64,000 bases of DNA from the NCBI RefSeq assembly GCF_037977235.1, contig NZ_CP150276.1, forward strand, positions 4,154,001 through 4,218,000, given 5' to 3'. This DNA is from Paenibacillus sp. FSL K6-0276. GTDB taxonomy: Bacteria > Bacillota > Bacilli > Paenibacillales > Paenibacillaceae. The translations under genes were made by a program, and so were the position numbers. The notes beneath the pieces were generated by a model. That model saw only the letters and a list, made by a program, of their open reading frames with translations, searched no databases and had not been told where the DNA came from. This document shows positions 23,910 through 33,134 of the stretch, piece after piece. The first letter of the stretch is position 1; each line of letters opens with the position of its first letter.

Positions 23910-25067
23910 TTACCCCCTGACTGTATCCAGTCTAGGTACCTTGCGCCCCAGCACACGGTAATAAATATCCTCATACTGACTTGTAATCGAATCCTTACAG
24001 AAATCTTTGCAAGCCGTTTCCAGACAAGCTTGTCTGAACTGCTGCACCATGCGATCATCCGATAGGAGTTTAATGGCATATTCCGCCATAGTCGTTGTAT
24101 CACCAATCGGGGAAATGAATCCTGTCTTGCCATGCTCTATAAGCTCTGGGATCCCTCCGGTTTGAGATCCTATAGTCGGTACGCCACACGCCATCGCTTC
24201 CAGTGCAACCAGACCAAAGCTTTCCTTCTCTGAAGGCAACAGTAACAGATCAGCCAACGAAATAACCTGAGCGATCTCATCCTGTCTTCCTAAAAAGCGC
24301 ACTTTATCTTCCAGACCCATTTCGCTAATCTTAGCTTGAATCTTAGGAAGATCTGGCCCTTCGCCAACAAGCAGCAGACGTGAAGGTATTTCACGATTCA
24401 CTTTAGCAAATATATCCACCACATCGCTTACCCGTTTAACCGGGCGGAAGTTACTGATGTGCATTAGGATCTTCTCCTCAGGAGAAGCAAAATCTTCCCG
24501 CAGATTGGATACATCCCGTGGGTAATAGACACGATGATCCACAAAGTTATAAGTGAGATCGATCTCGCGTGTGATATCCAGCACTTCTCGTGTTTCTCTA
24601 ATGAGATCCTTCGATACAGCTGTAACCGCGTCACTTTCATTAATTCCAAGACGGATTAGGTCTTTTAGAGATTCGTCCTGTCCTAGTACCGTAATATCAG
24701 TTCCATGTAAGGTAGTTACAACCTTTATATCATTACCAAGCATCTGCTTGGCAAGGAAAGCACAAACAGCGTGCGGAACAGCATAATGAACATGGAACAG
24801 ATCCAGATTCTGCATTTTGGCAACCTGAGCCATCTTAGTAGCAAGTGCTAAATCATAAGGAGGATATTTGAATACATAATAATCGTTAACCTCTACCTCA
24901 TGGTAAAATATATTTTTTTGAAACTTCCCTAACCGGAACGGAATACTATGTGTAATAAAATGAACTTCATGTCCCTTCTCGGCCAAGAGTTTTCCTAATT
25001 CAGTCGCTACTACGCCTGAGCCGCCAAGAGACGGATAACAGGTAATGCCTATTTTCAAACGATCCAT
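23910..25067 (-). CDS. bshA: N-acetyl-alpha-D-glucosaminyl L-malate synthase
   Basis: BshA is the glycosyltransferase that joins GlcNAc from UDP-GlcNAc to L-malate, the first step of bacillithiol synthesis. The 385-residue GT4 protein has the N-terminal glycine loop CYPSLGGSGVVATELGK and TTLHGTDITVLG. The donor-binding EX7E region is LLLLPSEKESFGLVALEAMACG, split here by reading: PSEKESFGLVALE. It is followed by cca, as in Bacillus, and preceded by bshB1 in the same operon. Bacillithiol is the main low-molecular-weight thiol of this group of bacteria. Confidence 0.95.
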   Translation of the reverse strand: MDRLKIGITCYPSLGGSGVVATELGKLLAEKGHEVHFITHSIPFRLGKFQKNIFYHEVEVNDYYVFKYPPYDLALATKMAQVAKMQNLDLFHVHYAVPHAVCAFLAKQMLGNDIKVVTTLHGTDITVLGQDESLKDLIRLGINESDAVTAVSKDLIRETREVLDITREIDLTYNFVDHRVYYPRDVSNLREDFASPEEKILMHISNFRPVKRVSDVVDIFAKVNREIPSRLLLVGEGPDLPKIQAKISEMGLEDKVRFLGRQDEIAQVISLADLLLLPSEKESFGLVALEAMACGVPTIGSQTGGIPELIEHGKTGFISPIGDTTTMAEYAIKLLSDDRMVQQFRQACLETACKDFCKDSITSQYEDIYYRVLGRKVPRLDTVRG

Positions 25068-25087
25068 ATTCCGTCCCCTTCTTCACT

Positions 25088-25798
25088 TTATGAAGTATGA
25101 TCCCCCGCAGCAAACAGATCTACTACATAAGGAACTTTTGTTGCAAACCCTTCTGCATAGGAAATGAGTCTCCGCTGTCCAAGCAACATGTCTCTGGAAC
25201 GAACACGTTCAATGTAACCTTCCGTTAGTGGTGTAGATACAGCATCGGCACCTGGCGGCTTTGTGAACTGGGAGCGATAGCAGGACAACGCCTGTTCCTT
25301 CACCCCATATTGTTTAGTAACATCTACAATAAGATCCGTACGTCCTAAATCATTTATAAAATAAAAAAACAACTGTGGAGCCGGAACTGCTGGCTTGTCC
25401 GGCATAAATTTACGTAGTTTGGCATTAAAGACAGCTTCTTCTACCAGCTTACTGCATGCAATATGATCAGGATGACGATCTTCCCAATAAGGAGCAAAAA
25501 CAATCGCAGGAGCAAACCGTCGAATTTCTGCTGTCACAGCTGCCACATGCTCTTCCGTAATAAAAAGCCCTCTGTCAGATAGACCTAAATTTGTCCGCAC
25601 CGATACGCCAAGCAGATCAGCAGCTTGCTGCGCCTCTTCCTTGCGTAGCTCTACAGTACCGTTCGAGGACATTTCCGCAGCCGTTAAATCGCACAGACCC
25701 ACTTGAAGTCCTGCAGCGGTATGTTTCGCAATCGTTCCTGCCATACCGATCTCAGCATCGTCCGCATGAGCTCCAAATACAAGAATGTCCAGCTTCAT
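25088..25798 (-). CDS. bshB1: Bacillithiol biosynthesis deacetylase BshB1
   Basis: BshB1 removes the acetyl group from GlcNAc-malate, the second step of bacillithiol synthesis. The 236-residue protein is of the LmbE/PIG-L type. The zinc-binding N-terminal motif is GAHADDAEIG, and the distal metal site is the HPDH of WEDRHPDHIA. The gene overlaps the end of mgsA by four bases (ATGA) and is 20 bases upstream of bshA. All three are probably on one transcript. The order mgsA-bshB1-bshA is conserved in Bacillus. Confidence 0.95.
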   Translation of the reverse strand: MKLDILVFGAHADDAEIGMAGTIAKHTAAGLQVGLCDLTAAEMSSNGTVELRKEEAQQAADLLGVSVRTNLGLSDRGLFITEEHVAAVTAEIRRFAPAIVFAPYWEDRHPDHIACSKLVEEAVFNAKLRKFMPDKPAVPAPQLFFYFINDLGRTDLIVDVTKQYGVKEQALSCYRSQFTKPPGADAVSTPLTEGYIERVRSRDMLLGQRRLISYAEGFATKVPYVVDLFAAGDHTS

Positions 25799-26217
25799 TC
25801 ATCAACACCTGGTTTGTATTTATGTACTAGTTCACGCCAGGCAAAATCACCACGGTCAATCGCCTTCACCAGCACCTCAGCAGTTGCGATATTCGTAGCT
25901 ACAGGTATACCGTATACGTCACATAGACGAAGTAAAGCCGTAATATCCGGCTCATGCGGCTGTGCCATTAATGGGTCGCGCAAGAAAATAATAAGATCCA
26001 ATTCATCCTGTGCTACCATTGCGCCTATTTGCTGATCTCCACCTAAGGGTCCTGACATATAGCGATGAATTTTTAAGTTAGTCACATCCATGATCCGTTG
26101 GCCAGTAGTCCCCGTAGAAAATAGTTCATGACCTACAAATACATGCTCATAGGCTAATACAAAATTTACAATTTCATCTTTTTTACGATCATGTGCAATA
26201 AATGCGATCTTTAACAT
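25795..26217 (-). CDS. mgsA: Methylglyoxal synthase
   Basis: MgsA turns dihydroxyacetone phosphate into methylglyoxal plus phosphate, a glycolytic bypass. The 140-residue protein shows IAFIAHDRKKDEIVNF, the phosphate site STGTTGQRI, SGPLGGDQQIGAMVA and the catalytic-Asp region FLRDPLMAQPHEPD. Its length is slightly over the B. subtilis size of 137. It lies between dapB and bshB1. Since methylglyoxal is detoxified with bacillithiol, its coupling to bshB1 and bshA makes biological sense. Confidence 0.96.
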   Translation of the reverse strand: MLKIAFIAHDRKKDEIVNFVLAYEHVFVGHELFSTGTTGQRIMDVTNLKIHRYMSGPLGGDQQIGAMVAQDELDLIIFLRDPLMAQPHEPDITALLRLCDVYGIPVATNIATAEVLVKAIDRGDFAWRELVHKYKPGVDE

Positions 26218-26232
26218 GGTGTTCTCTCCTGT

Positions 26233-27036
26233 CTATTCTATAAAGTGCTCAAATCCATAGATCAAGCCGGTATATCCCATTACCTTTTGAATCCCCATCT
26301 TAACACCTGGCATATATCCTGCTCGCTCATAAGAATCATGCCGGATTTTTAATGATTGTCCGAACCCGCCAAAAATCACTTCTTCTTGAGCAAACACGCC
26401 AGGAAGACGGACACTATGTATCCGGAATCCATTATAATAACCTCCACGGGCACCTTCAATGGTTTCTTCTTCATTAGGGTTGCCTTGTCGAAGTTCTTCC
26501 CGTACTTCTGAAATCATCTCTGCCGTTTTGATTGCAGTTCCGGATGGAGCATCCAGCTTCTGGTCACCATGATACTCGATAATCTCCAGATGTGGGAAGT
26601 ACTTTGAAGCTTGGGCCGCAAATTTCATCAAAAGAATAGCCCCTATGGAGAAATTCGGAGCAATGAGTCCGCCTATCCCCTGGTCTTGACACTGCTTGTC
26701 CAGTTCCACAATTTGCTCCGGTGTGAATCCGGTTGTACCGATAACCGGACGCACTCCATATTTAATAGCTAGCGCTGTATTCGTATAAGCTGATTGCGGT
26801 GTAGTGAAATCAACCACAACATCTCCGTTGCTTCCCGCGAGGGCAGCCTCAAGATCTGAAGTTACAATGACTCCTGAGTCTTCCAGACCTACTAGACGAC
26901 CTGCGTCAATATCCATCGTTGAACGATCTACCGCAGCTGCTAGCTCCAACTCTTCGTCCTGCAGCACAAGTTTAACAACCTCTTTACCCATTCTCCCGCC
27001 TGCGCCGGATACGATAACTCTGATCTTGTTGCTCAT
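26233..27036 (-). CDS. dapB: 4-hydroxy-tetrahydrodipicolinate reductase
   Basis: DapB reduces hydroxytetrahydrodipicolinate on the lysine, diaminopimelate and dipicolinate route, and so serves both cell wall and spore. The 267-residue protein has VIVSGAGGRMGKEVV at the N-terminus. The substrate loop IIEYHGDQKLDAPSGTA keeps the catalytic His and Lys, but the second His of the usual HH pair is Gly. The C-terminal FGGFGQSLKIRHDSYERA block is typical. It precedes mgsA by 15 bases in the same operon. Confidence 0.96.
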   Translation of the reverse strand: MSNKIRVIVSGAGGRMGKEVVKLVLQDEELELAAAVDRSTMDIDAGRLVGLEDSGVIVTSDLEAALAGSNGDVVVDFTTPQSAYTNTALAIKYGVRPVIGTTGFTPEQIVELDKQCQDQGIGGLIAPNFSIGAILLMKFAAQASKYFPHLEIIEYHGDQKLDAPSGTAIKTAEMISEVREELRQGNPNEEETIEGARGGYYNGFRIHSVRLPGVFAQEEVIFGGFGQSLKIRHDSYERAGYMPGVKMGIQKVMGYTGLIYGFEHFIE

Positions 27037-27069
27037 ATCTTTTCATCCTCGCTTTCACTGGTTATATAG

Positions 27070-27591
27070 TTATTGCATATACGATTGTATGGATTTCTGA
27101 AGGTCTACCATCAATTCTCGCAAACCAGAATCATCCGGATGTAAAGATATCACTTCTTTCAAGGCAGCCATAGCCTGCATATGTTCATTCACCCGACTAT
27201 GAGCGATGGCAAGCCATACATAAGCATCCCCATATAATGGATCAAGGGTGATGGCCTCTTTAAGCAGCGTAATCGGATGATATGGGTTGCGAGTTTTGTT
27301 ATCTTCATCTTCTATCAACCGCTTAGCTTCTTGAACATGCATCATAGCTTGCAGATGCTGTAGATGGAGACTATACTCAGGTTTGCTGCCATCTAACTTC
27401 ATAGCGGCCTGAGCATGAACTAAAGCTTTATCTAGCATACCACTGCGGGCATACGTAATGGAACAACGATATCTGACTTCAGCATCAGCCGGACTTGCTG
27501 CAATCGCGGCCTCAAAGCAAACAATAGCTTCTGCAAAGTCACTACGCAATATAGAGCGGTAAGCTTCTCTTACATAATCTCTTTGATCCAT
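27070..27591 (-). CDS. Tetratricopeptide repeat protein
   Basis: The product of about 173 residues is made of TPR-like helix pairs (FAEAIVCFEAAIAASPADAE, RYRCSITYARSGMLDKALVH, YGDAYVWLAIAHSRVNEHM). It ends in EVISLHPDDSGLRELM. It has no signal peptide and no catalytic motif. The ATG at 27591 has GAGG eleven bases upstream; GTG at 27597 is an alternative. It lies between the MazG-like gene and dapB and is probably cotranscribed. Its partner is unknown. Confidence 0.75.
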   Translation of the reverse strand: MDQRDYVREAYRSILRSDFAEAIVCFEAAIAASPADAEVRYRCSITYARSGMLDKALVHAQAAMKLDGSKPEYSLHLQHLQAMMHVQEAKRLIEDEDNKTRNPYHPITLLKEAITLDPLYGDAYVWLAIAHSRVNEHMQAMAALKEVISLHPDDSGLRELMVDLQKSIQSYMQ

Positions 27592-27650
27592 ATACACACC
27601 ATCCTCACAGCTAAATCCCGTTCGTTTGGTACAGCATATGTTTTAGAGGC

Positions 27651-27980
27651 CTAATCGGTGTCTTTTGGCGTCCAACGCCCCGCGTCTCGGGTATTGAACT
27701 TATGCATGACCTTATTATGCGCTTCTGTCAGATCTATCCCAAGAGAATTTGCAAAACAAACGGTAATAAACAAAATATCTCCCAGTTCAAGCTCAATAGA
27801 ATTCTCGGCCTCATCAGACTTCTTCGGCTTCTCACCGAATTCATGATTGACTTCCCGGGCCAACTCTCCGACTTCCTCGGACATTCGGGCCAACATAGAC
27901 AGCGGACTGAAGTATCCTTCTTTAAACTGCGATATATAAGCGTCTACTTCACGCTGAATGTCACCAAGACTTCTGTCCAT
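27651..27980 (-). CDS. MazG-like nucleotide pyrophosphohydrolase (YpjD type)
   Basis: The 109-residue protein is a short MazG-fold enzyme. Acidic metal-binding helices are visible: ARMSEEVGELAREVNHEF and ELELGDILFITVCFAN, which correspond to the E-x2-E...E-x2-D pattern. It hydrolyses a nucleoside triphosphate to the monophosphate; the true substrate is unknown. It lies upstream of the TPR gene and dapB, the position of ypjD in B. subtilis. A candidate promoter lies about 50 bases upstream. Confidence 0.85.
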   Translation of the reverse strand: MDRSLGDIQREVDAYISQFKEGYFSPLSMLARMSEEVGELAREVNHEFGEKPKKSDEAENSIELELGDILFITVCFANSLGIDLTEAHNKVMHKFNTRDAGRWTPKDTD

Positions 27981-28029
27981 AAAATGTATCTTCGCCCCCT
28001 CTATTTATCTTGCCTTCTGTTTGCCCCTA

Positions 28030-28058
28030 TGTTATCGTAAAGACGTTTTGAAGACAAA
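28030..28058 (-). promoter_or_regulatory. Candidate sigma-A promoter of the ypjD-dapB-mgsA-bsh operon
   Basis: On the - strand TTGTCT is followed by a 17-base spacer and TAACAT. Each hexamer matches four of six consensus bases. It faces away from the divergent yitT-like gene. Confidence 0.4.
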
Positions 28059-28148
28059 TCTTTTTTGAATATTTTAACACCTGCAAGAAAAGGTATACTT
28101 ATTATAGGAAAAGAAAAACTGCCTTAACAGGGCGTAACGAGGGATTCT

Positions 28149-29018
28149 ATGAATTCAGACAAGGTAATCAAAATTAGCAAAACAGTTGCTCCCATCATGC
28201 TCGGAACCGCAGTATATGCATTTGGACTACTGTATTTCATCATTCCCAGTCAACTAATGGAAGGCGGCGTAACGGGAATCACACTACTCCTTAATTATGC
28301 CTTTAACATTCCGATCTTTTTAACAACTCTGCTGATCAATCTCCCATTGTTTCTGCTGGGTTGGAAAGTCCTAGGCGGCCGTCAAATTGTGTACACAGGT
28401 GTAGGGATCGGGTTTTTATCCTTTTTCTTGTGGATCTTCGAAAGATTGATCTCTGCTGGATGGATTGTGCCGTTCAGTACCGAACATGACTTTATTCTTG
28501 CTGCGCTTTACGCAGGGGTAACGCTTGGAACAGGGCTTGGAATTGTATTCCGTTTTGGTGGCACTACAGGTGGCGTAGATATTGTCGCAAGAATTCTAGG
28601 ACGGAATTTCGGCTGGAGCATGGGGCAGATTATCCTGGCTATCGACATTTTCATTATCGGCTCTTCTATCTTCTATATTCCCAAAGAAAAAATACTATAC
28701 ACACTCGTTGCAGTGTTCATCGCCTCGCGTGTCATCGATTTTATCCAGGAAGGCGCCTATGCCGCAAAAGCTTTTACAATCATCAGTGATGAGGCACCCC
28801 AAATCGCTGATCTAATTACAGCAGAATTAGAACGAGGAGTAACGCTCATCCCCGCAATCGGTGCGTATTCCAAGCAAGCCAAGCATATGGTATACTGCGT
28901 GGTTTCTAGACAGGAAATTCGCCGTCTTAGTCTACTGGTCAAATCGATTGATCCGCACGCATTCGTAATTATCAGCGATGTACACGATGTACAAGGCGAA
29001 GGATTTAGAGAAACGTAA
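28149..29018 (+). CDS. YitT-family membrane protein with C-terminal DUF2179
   Basis: The 289-residue protein has five or six transmembrane helices in its first 200 residues (LGTAVYAFGLLYFIIPSQL, GVTGITLLLNYAFNIPIFL). A cytoplasmic C-terminal DUF2179 domain follows (KAFTIISDEAPQIADLI, VTLIPAIGAYSKQAKHMVYC). The glycine-rich FGGTTGGVDIVARILGR is a family hallmark. It is one of few + strand genes and is divergent from the ypjD operon. In B. subtilis ypjC, of the same family, holds this place. Its transport function is unknown. Confidence 0.88.
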   Translation: MNSDKVIKISKTVAPIMLGTAVYAFGLLYFIIPSQLMEGGVTGITLLLNYAFNIPIFLTTLLINLPLFLLGWKVLGGRQIVYTGVGIGFLSFFLWIFERLISAGWIVPFSTEHDFILAALYAGVTLGTGLGIVFRFGGTTGGVDIVARILGRNFGWSMGQIILAIDIFIIGSSIFYIPKEKILYTLVAVFIASRVIDFIQEGAYAAKAFTIISDEAPQIADLITAELERGVTLIPAIGAYSKQAKHMVYCVVSRQEIRRLSLLVKSIDPHAFVIISDVHDVQGEGFRET

Positions 29019-29020
29019 AT

Positions 29021-29055
29021 AAAAAGGAGCGAGGACTCTTCCCCGCTCCTTTTTG
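29021..29055. terminator. Bidirectional terminator between yitT-like and ypjB
   Basis: AAAAAGGAGCG pairs with CGCTCCTTTTT, with an A-run on the left and a T-run on the right. It can serve the yitT-like gene and the convergent ypjB. Confidence 0.88.
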
Positions 29056-29075
29056 TTATTTATCCAACCATTTCG

Positions 29076-29975
29076 CTAAATTGGCTTGATGTTCTGATCT
29101 TCTCCACGGTACTTACGGTAGCCCGCATAAGCTAATACAGCGATAATAAAGCTTGCGGCTAGCCCTCCCCAAATCCCGAATTCTTGCGATGCCAACGGTA
29201 ATGATAAAGCCGGTTCATCCTTCTCTTTTCCGAACATCACCCGTACCGCATCCTGACCGTAAGATACAATTTCAAGTAACCGGGTCCGTTCAATTTTTTG
29301 TGAGGAAGAAGAAATGCCTGCTGCATAAGAGAGCCAAGAATCAAAAGCATTTACAACTTCAGGTTGCCGGGAGACTATCACCGCTGGCCGGATATTTTCG
29401 TACCTGCTCTGCAGCCTCTCTACAGACGCTTTCCATCCTACTAGATCATTTGCAGCACCACTTTGCTCCATCGCATTTAGGTCCTCACGGATTAGCTTAT
29501 AATACTGAAGCCAAATAGGCTGCCCGGGTTGATTCAGACTGTTGGCGGCTAGTCGTAACTTGGTGGCTGTAGCCTCCAATTGCTGCTGAGATACTTTTGC
29601 GCTTGCCACAGCAGCCTTCAGGTCCAGAACAACCCCTGACAACGCATTAATACCCTCCACAGAGGTCATTCCTTCAAAGGAAGAGGACACAAAGATCCTG
29701 GAGATCTCTTCAGTCTCTTGACGGACCTTCATCACATCCCCTTCCAAAACATACCCATACAATGCCTCAGCGGCTTGTTCTAGCTGCTGTGCTCCAGTCT
29801 TTCCACTCATCACTGCCAAACCGTTGCCCGAACTAACGTCGGCACTTTGCTTTGAAACATTACCAGAACCTTCACCAGCATCCCCTTGCGCTGCTGAAGC
29901 TTTTACAACACCCATGCTGGTCATTAGCCAGCAGAATACTAGAACAACCAACACATAATATCTCCCGCGGAGCAT
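29076..29975 (-). CDS. ypjB: Sporulation protein YpjB
   Basis: The 299-residue protein has an N-terminal signal peptide (YYVLVVLVFCWLMTSMGVV, then KASAA) and a long alpha-helical extracytoplasmic domain. One C-terminal transmembrane helix (WGGLAASFIIAVLAYAGY) is followed by a short basic tail. This fits the YpjB sporulation family, whose mechanism is unknown. The position between ypjC- and ypjA-type genes matches B. subtilis. The upstream region contains the inverted repeat AAGTATA/TATACTT near its likely promoter. A sigma-E promoter is plausible but not clear. Confidence 0.82.
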   Translation of the reverse strand: MLRGRYYVLVVLVFCWLMTSMGVVKASAAQGDAGEGSGNVSKQSADVSSGNGLAVMSGKTGAQQLEQAAEALYGYVLEGDVMKVRQETEEISRIFVSSSFEGMTSVEGINALSGVVLDLKAAVASAKVSQQQLEATATKLRLAANSLNQPGQPIWLQYYKLIREDLNAMEQSGAANDLVGWKASVERLQSRYENIRPAVIVSRQPEVVNAFDSWLSYAAGISSSSQKIERTRLLEIVSYGQDAVRVMFGKEKDEPALSLPLASQEFGIWGGLAASFIIAVLAYAGYRKYRGEDQNIKPI

Positions 29976-30129
29976 GAGACATCCCCCTCCTACCTAAGAA
30001 GAAACGACGTTGTCGTTTTTAAAGACGATATTCGTTTCTCGTAAAATTATAAGGATAAAGTATAGTATAAAACTTATACTTCTTATAATTCTAAATGTAT
30101 GGCAGGAGGACAAGGGTTAGAACTGCTTA

Positions 30130-30777
30130 CTATCGTCTATTCTTAAACTGATAGATTGACTCTTCTGGTCTTTGTCTTCTACTAAATAACCAAGCAGCAA
30201 CAACACTAAACACCGTAAGTGCCATTGTGAAGTATTGCACCTGGGTAACATCATCATTCAGTACAGAAGGTAACCATGGGTATATGCCGTAGGAATAGTC
30301 CAGCATATCGTTAGCAAGGGTCCAGAACAGTGCTAGCGGAATCATTTTACGGAAAGAAAAGAATCGTGCATAAATCAAGGCTTCTACTGCCATCCCCAAA
30401 TGGGAGATAACCAGCATCCAATCTTTCCAGACTATAAGATCTCCTTGATAACTTCCTGCAAAAATAATACTTACCGCCCAAATCCCATACTTCACAGACG
30501 TCACTACCGCTAACGCTTCAATAAGTTCCCTTACGTTGTTTCCAGTATAGCTTTTTGGAGGAAAGAGCATCAGCAACAGAGCCAAGGTAAAGAACAAGCT
30601 TGCAGTTGGGCTATCCGGAACAAACGGAAGTAGCCACAGTGGATAATTGGCCGCTGTAAATTCCAGTTGATCTCCATACCATATGTAGCCATAAATTGTA
30701 CCGAGAAGATTTACGATAAATAACAACCCAATGATTCCTCGGTGCTTAAACAGTTTATCAAACCTATGAACTGACAT
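30130..30777 (-). CDS. ypjA: DUF1405 membrane protein (YpjA type)
   Basis: The product of about 215 residues has six or more transmembrane helices (GIIGLLFIVNLLGTIYGYI, SLFFTLALLLMLFPP, WMLVISHLGMAVEALIYA). It contains NDMLDYSYGIYPWLP, a motif of the DUF1405 family. The start is set at the ATG at 30777, with GGGAGG twelve bases upstream; a longer form at 30807 lacks a good site. It follows qcrC, as ypjA does in B. subtilis, after a terminator. Function is unknown. Confidence 0.85.
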   Translation of the reverse strand: MSVHRFDKLFKHRGIIGLLFIVNLLGTIYGYIWYGDQLEFTAANYPLWLLPFVPDSPTASLFFTLALLLMLFPPKSYTGNNVRELIEALAVVTSVKYGIWAVSIIFAGSYQGDLIVWKDWMLVISHLGMAVEALIYARFFSFRKMIPLALFWTLANDMLDYSYGIYPWLPSVLNDDVTQVQYFTMALTVFSVVAAWLFSRRQRPEESIYQFKNRR

Positions 30778-30825
30778 ACAGATTATTAACCTCCCAGGTA
30801 GTGGCAACTTTACATTTAGACATAC

Positions 30826-30857
30826 AAAAACCTGACCGCATGCTCGATCAGGTTTTG
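30826..30857 (-). terminator. Intrinsic terminator of the qcrABC operon
   Basis: AAAACCTGA pairs with TCAGGTTTT over a twelve-base loop and is followed on the - strand by five T. It lies just past the qcrC stop. Confidence 0.88.
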
Positions 30858-30870
30858 CGTTATTATTATT

Positions 30871-31743
30871 TTACTGTTCGCTTTTTTGTTTGGCAAGCCA
30901 GCCTGCCAAGGTATCGATATCCTGTTCCGAAAGACCAGCCCCCAGAGCGGTATCATACATTTTCGGCATCTGCCCTTGACCCTCTTTTATAATAGTAAGG
31001 ATTGCTTCTTTATCAAGGGTGTCCCCAACGCCGCGAAGTGAAGGTCCACCTGCCCCTTTCAAATCCGCCGCATGACAAGAGATACAAGTAGCTTGCTTAA
31101 AGAGCCCCATGGCAGGATCATCTTTGTCCACAATCGCTACTTCCTTAGCTTTAACTGCACTGGAGGTTGGAAGGCCCTTCGCCTTATTCTCCGCCGCCTT
31201 CTCTTCCCGCTGAACATCTTCAGGAATTTGGCCGGTTTCAGCCATTTCATGTTTGTATTCAGTCCAAGCCGTATTCGTTAAGTACACAATCGCCGCAAGT
31301 GACAAGAACATTAAAGATGAAGCAATAGGTCTACGATAGAAGCGACGTTCTTTACCCGTATCGAGAAAAGGAGCCAACAAAAGCGAACCAAAAGCTACAC
31401 CAGTTACTCCTAATGTACCCAGAACGATATAATCACCAGAAGCATAAGGAAGCTTCAAATACTGATAAAGAAACAAGAAATACCAGTCAGGAATTGGGAT
31501 AACCGTAGCACTCGCATTCGCAGGAAACCCTAGTGGCGCTGGCTCTGAAATAGTAAGCACTAATATTCCTACAAGTACAACGACGCCAACCATCCATTCT
31601 TTCAGTAGAAAGTTAGGGATAAAGGCTTCCGATTTACCAGGATAGGCTGAATAATCCGGAGGTGTAATAAATCCGTTCCCTCTGCGAACCCTGGAATCAC
31701 CGACGTATACAACCTTTTCCTTAGAATTGTTTCCATGTGCCAT
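30871..31743 (-). CDS. qcrC: Menaquinol:cytochrome c reductase, cytochrome b/c subunit
   Basis: QcrC joins the C-terminal half of cytochrome b (subunit IV-like) to a cytochrome c domain. The 290-residue protein has three transmembrane helices in its first 170 residues (WMVGVVVLVGILVLTIS, VLGTLGVTGVAFGSLLLAP, LMFLSLAAIVYLTN). A linker follows, then a C-terminal heme c domain with CISCH and the axial Met in GQMPKMYD. It is the last gene of qcrA-qcrB-qcrC and forms the bc complex with them in the cytoplasmic membrane. Confidence 0.95.
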   Translation of the reverse strand: MAHGNNSKEKVVYVGDSRVRRGNGFITPPDYSAYPGKSEAFIPNFLLKEWMVGVVVLVGILVLTISEPAPLGFPANASATVIPIPDWYFLFLYQYLKLPYASGDYIVLGTLGVTGVAFGSLLLAPFLDTGKERRFYRRPIASSLMFLSLAAIVYLTNTAWTEYKHEMAETGQIPEDVQREEKAAENKAKGLPTSSAVKAKEVAIVDKDDPAMGLFKQATCISCHAADLKGAGGPSLRGVGDTLDKEAILTIIKEGQGQMPKMYDTALGAGLSEQDIDTLAGWLAKQKSEQ

Positions 31744-31769
31744 CCGTATTCCTCCTCTCTCAGTTTAAC

Positions 31770-32441
31770 TTACAACGGTCCAGAAATCCCTTGTCTGCGG
31801 ATCATAATAAAGTGTCCTACGAGCAGACTAAGAAGCACCGCTGGGAGGAAGAATACATGTAGTGCAAAAAACCGAGTTAACGTTTCTGCACCAACAATCG
31901 TACCGCCTTGCATAAGTTCTTTCAGAACGGGTCCCATCACTGGAACAGAGTTGGCAATTTCAAGTGTAACCTTTGTCGCAAAGTAAGCTTTATTGTCCCA
32001 AGGCAATAAGTAACCCGTCAAGCCGAGCCCCAACATTACGAAGAAGATGAGCATTCCAACCACCCAGTTCATCTCACGTGGAGCTTTGTAAGAGCCTGTA
32101 AAGAAAACGCGCATCGTATGAAGGAACATCATAACAATAACTAGACTGGCGCCCCAGTGATGCATTCCGCGGACAATTTGTCCAAAAGCAACACTAGATT
32201 GTAAATATTCAACACTAGCATAAGCATTTATAATGTCTGGTACATAATACATTGTTAAGAACATACCCGATAAAATCTGAATCACTGTAATAAAAAAGGT
32301 CAGTCCGCCAAAGCAATACACAAACGCAGAGAAGTGATGGGCCGGGTTAACATGCTCAGGAACCTCGTGATCGGCCACGTCCCTCCAAATTGGCGTAACA
32401 TCCAAACGTTCGTCAATCCAGTTATAGACATTTTTAAACAT
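31770..32441 (-). CDS. qcrB: Menaquinol:cytochrome c reductase, cytochrome b subunit
   Basis: QcrB is the four-helix cytochrome b6-like subunit that binds two b hemes. The 223-residue protein has its His ligands in HHWGASLVIVMMFLHTMRV and in later helices (FALHVFFLPAVLLSLLVGH). A cysteine stands at position 43 (FVYCFGG), where the Bacillus protein attaches an extra covalent heme. It lies between qcrA (6-base gap) and qcrC (26-base gap). The complex oxidises menaquinol, made in part by genes elsewhere in this window. Confidence 0.96.
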   Translation of the reverse strand: MFKNVYNWIDERLDVTPIWRDVADHEVPEHVNPAHHFSAFVYCFGGLTFFITVIQILSGMFLTMYYVPDIINAYASVEYLQSSVAFGQIVRGMHHWGASLVIVMMFLHTMRVFFTGSYKAPREMNWVVGMLIFFVMLGLGLTGYLLPWDNKAYFATKVTLEIANSVPVMGPVLKELMQGGTIVGAETLTRFFALHVFFLPAVLLSLLVGHFIMIRRQGISGPL

Positions 32442-32447
32442 CAGAAT

Positions 32448-33002
32448 CTACGCCTCCTCACTAGCTACTGTATTAGGCACAATATCTCCTAAAAGAACCC
32501 ACCCGTTATCAAATTTCGTTTTATACTGGTCAAGCGGTTTTGGAGCAACTTCGAGATTCTTGCCGAGCTTCGTGTAACGCGCACCGTGGCAAGGGCAATG
32601 ATATTCGTCCGGATAAGCCTTATCATTGTTCCATCCGACCGTACATCCCAAATGTTTACAAATGGGTGAAAGCGCATAAATATCACCCTTTGCGTCTTTA
32701 CGGATCCACGCAGTCAGTGTTGCTGTGCTGTCGTACCATCCATCCTTCTGTTTCAATTCAAAAGTAAACTCTTGGGGCTCTTCGGTGATTTTGCTTATTT
32801 CAGCAACCTTGATGAAATCTCCTGCGCCCTTCTTATGTAATATTGGGTCCACGACAAAACGGACCATTGGGAGAATTGTACCTGCCCCCATAAAAGCAGT
32901 AGCGCCACCTAGTGTGTAGGTCAAAAATTGCCTGCGCGACATCTCTTTACGGCTGGGTGGTTGTTCAGGCCAAATATCCTGTTGTTCATTATGGCTGCTC
33001 AT
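32448..33002 (-). CDS. qcrA: Menaquinol:cytochrome c reductase, Rieske iron-sulfur subunit
   Basis: QcrA carries the Rieske 2Fe-2S cluster. Ligand motifs are CKHLGCTVGW and CPCHGARY. A twin-arginine signal (MSRRQFLTYTLGG) and one membrane anchor lie near the N-terminus, so the protein is exported folded by Tat. The ATG at 33002 has AAGGGGG eleven bases upstream and gives about 184 residues. It is the first gene of qcrABC, behind a near-consensus sigma-A promoter. Confidence 0.95.
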   Translation of the reverse strand: MSSHNEQQDIWPEQPPSRKEMSRRQFLTYTLGGATAFMGAGTILPMVRFVVDPILHKKGAGDFIKVAEISKITEEPQEFTFELKQKDGWYDSTATLTAWIRKDAKGDIYALSPICKHLGCTVGWNNDKAYPDEYHCPCHGARYTKLGKNLEVAPKPLDQYKTKFDNGWVLLGDIVPNTVASEEA

Positions 33003-33134
33003 ACTGTTATATAACCCCCTTCTCAAGATATAAGAAAGTATCTAGTGGTGTCCGATCAGAGATGCCTTACTATAAATAATCCGTTTTCAAATCTTTTCAA
33101 TGAAATACATCACATACCAATTCGATTCAACCTA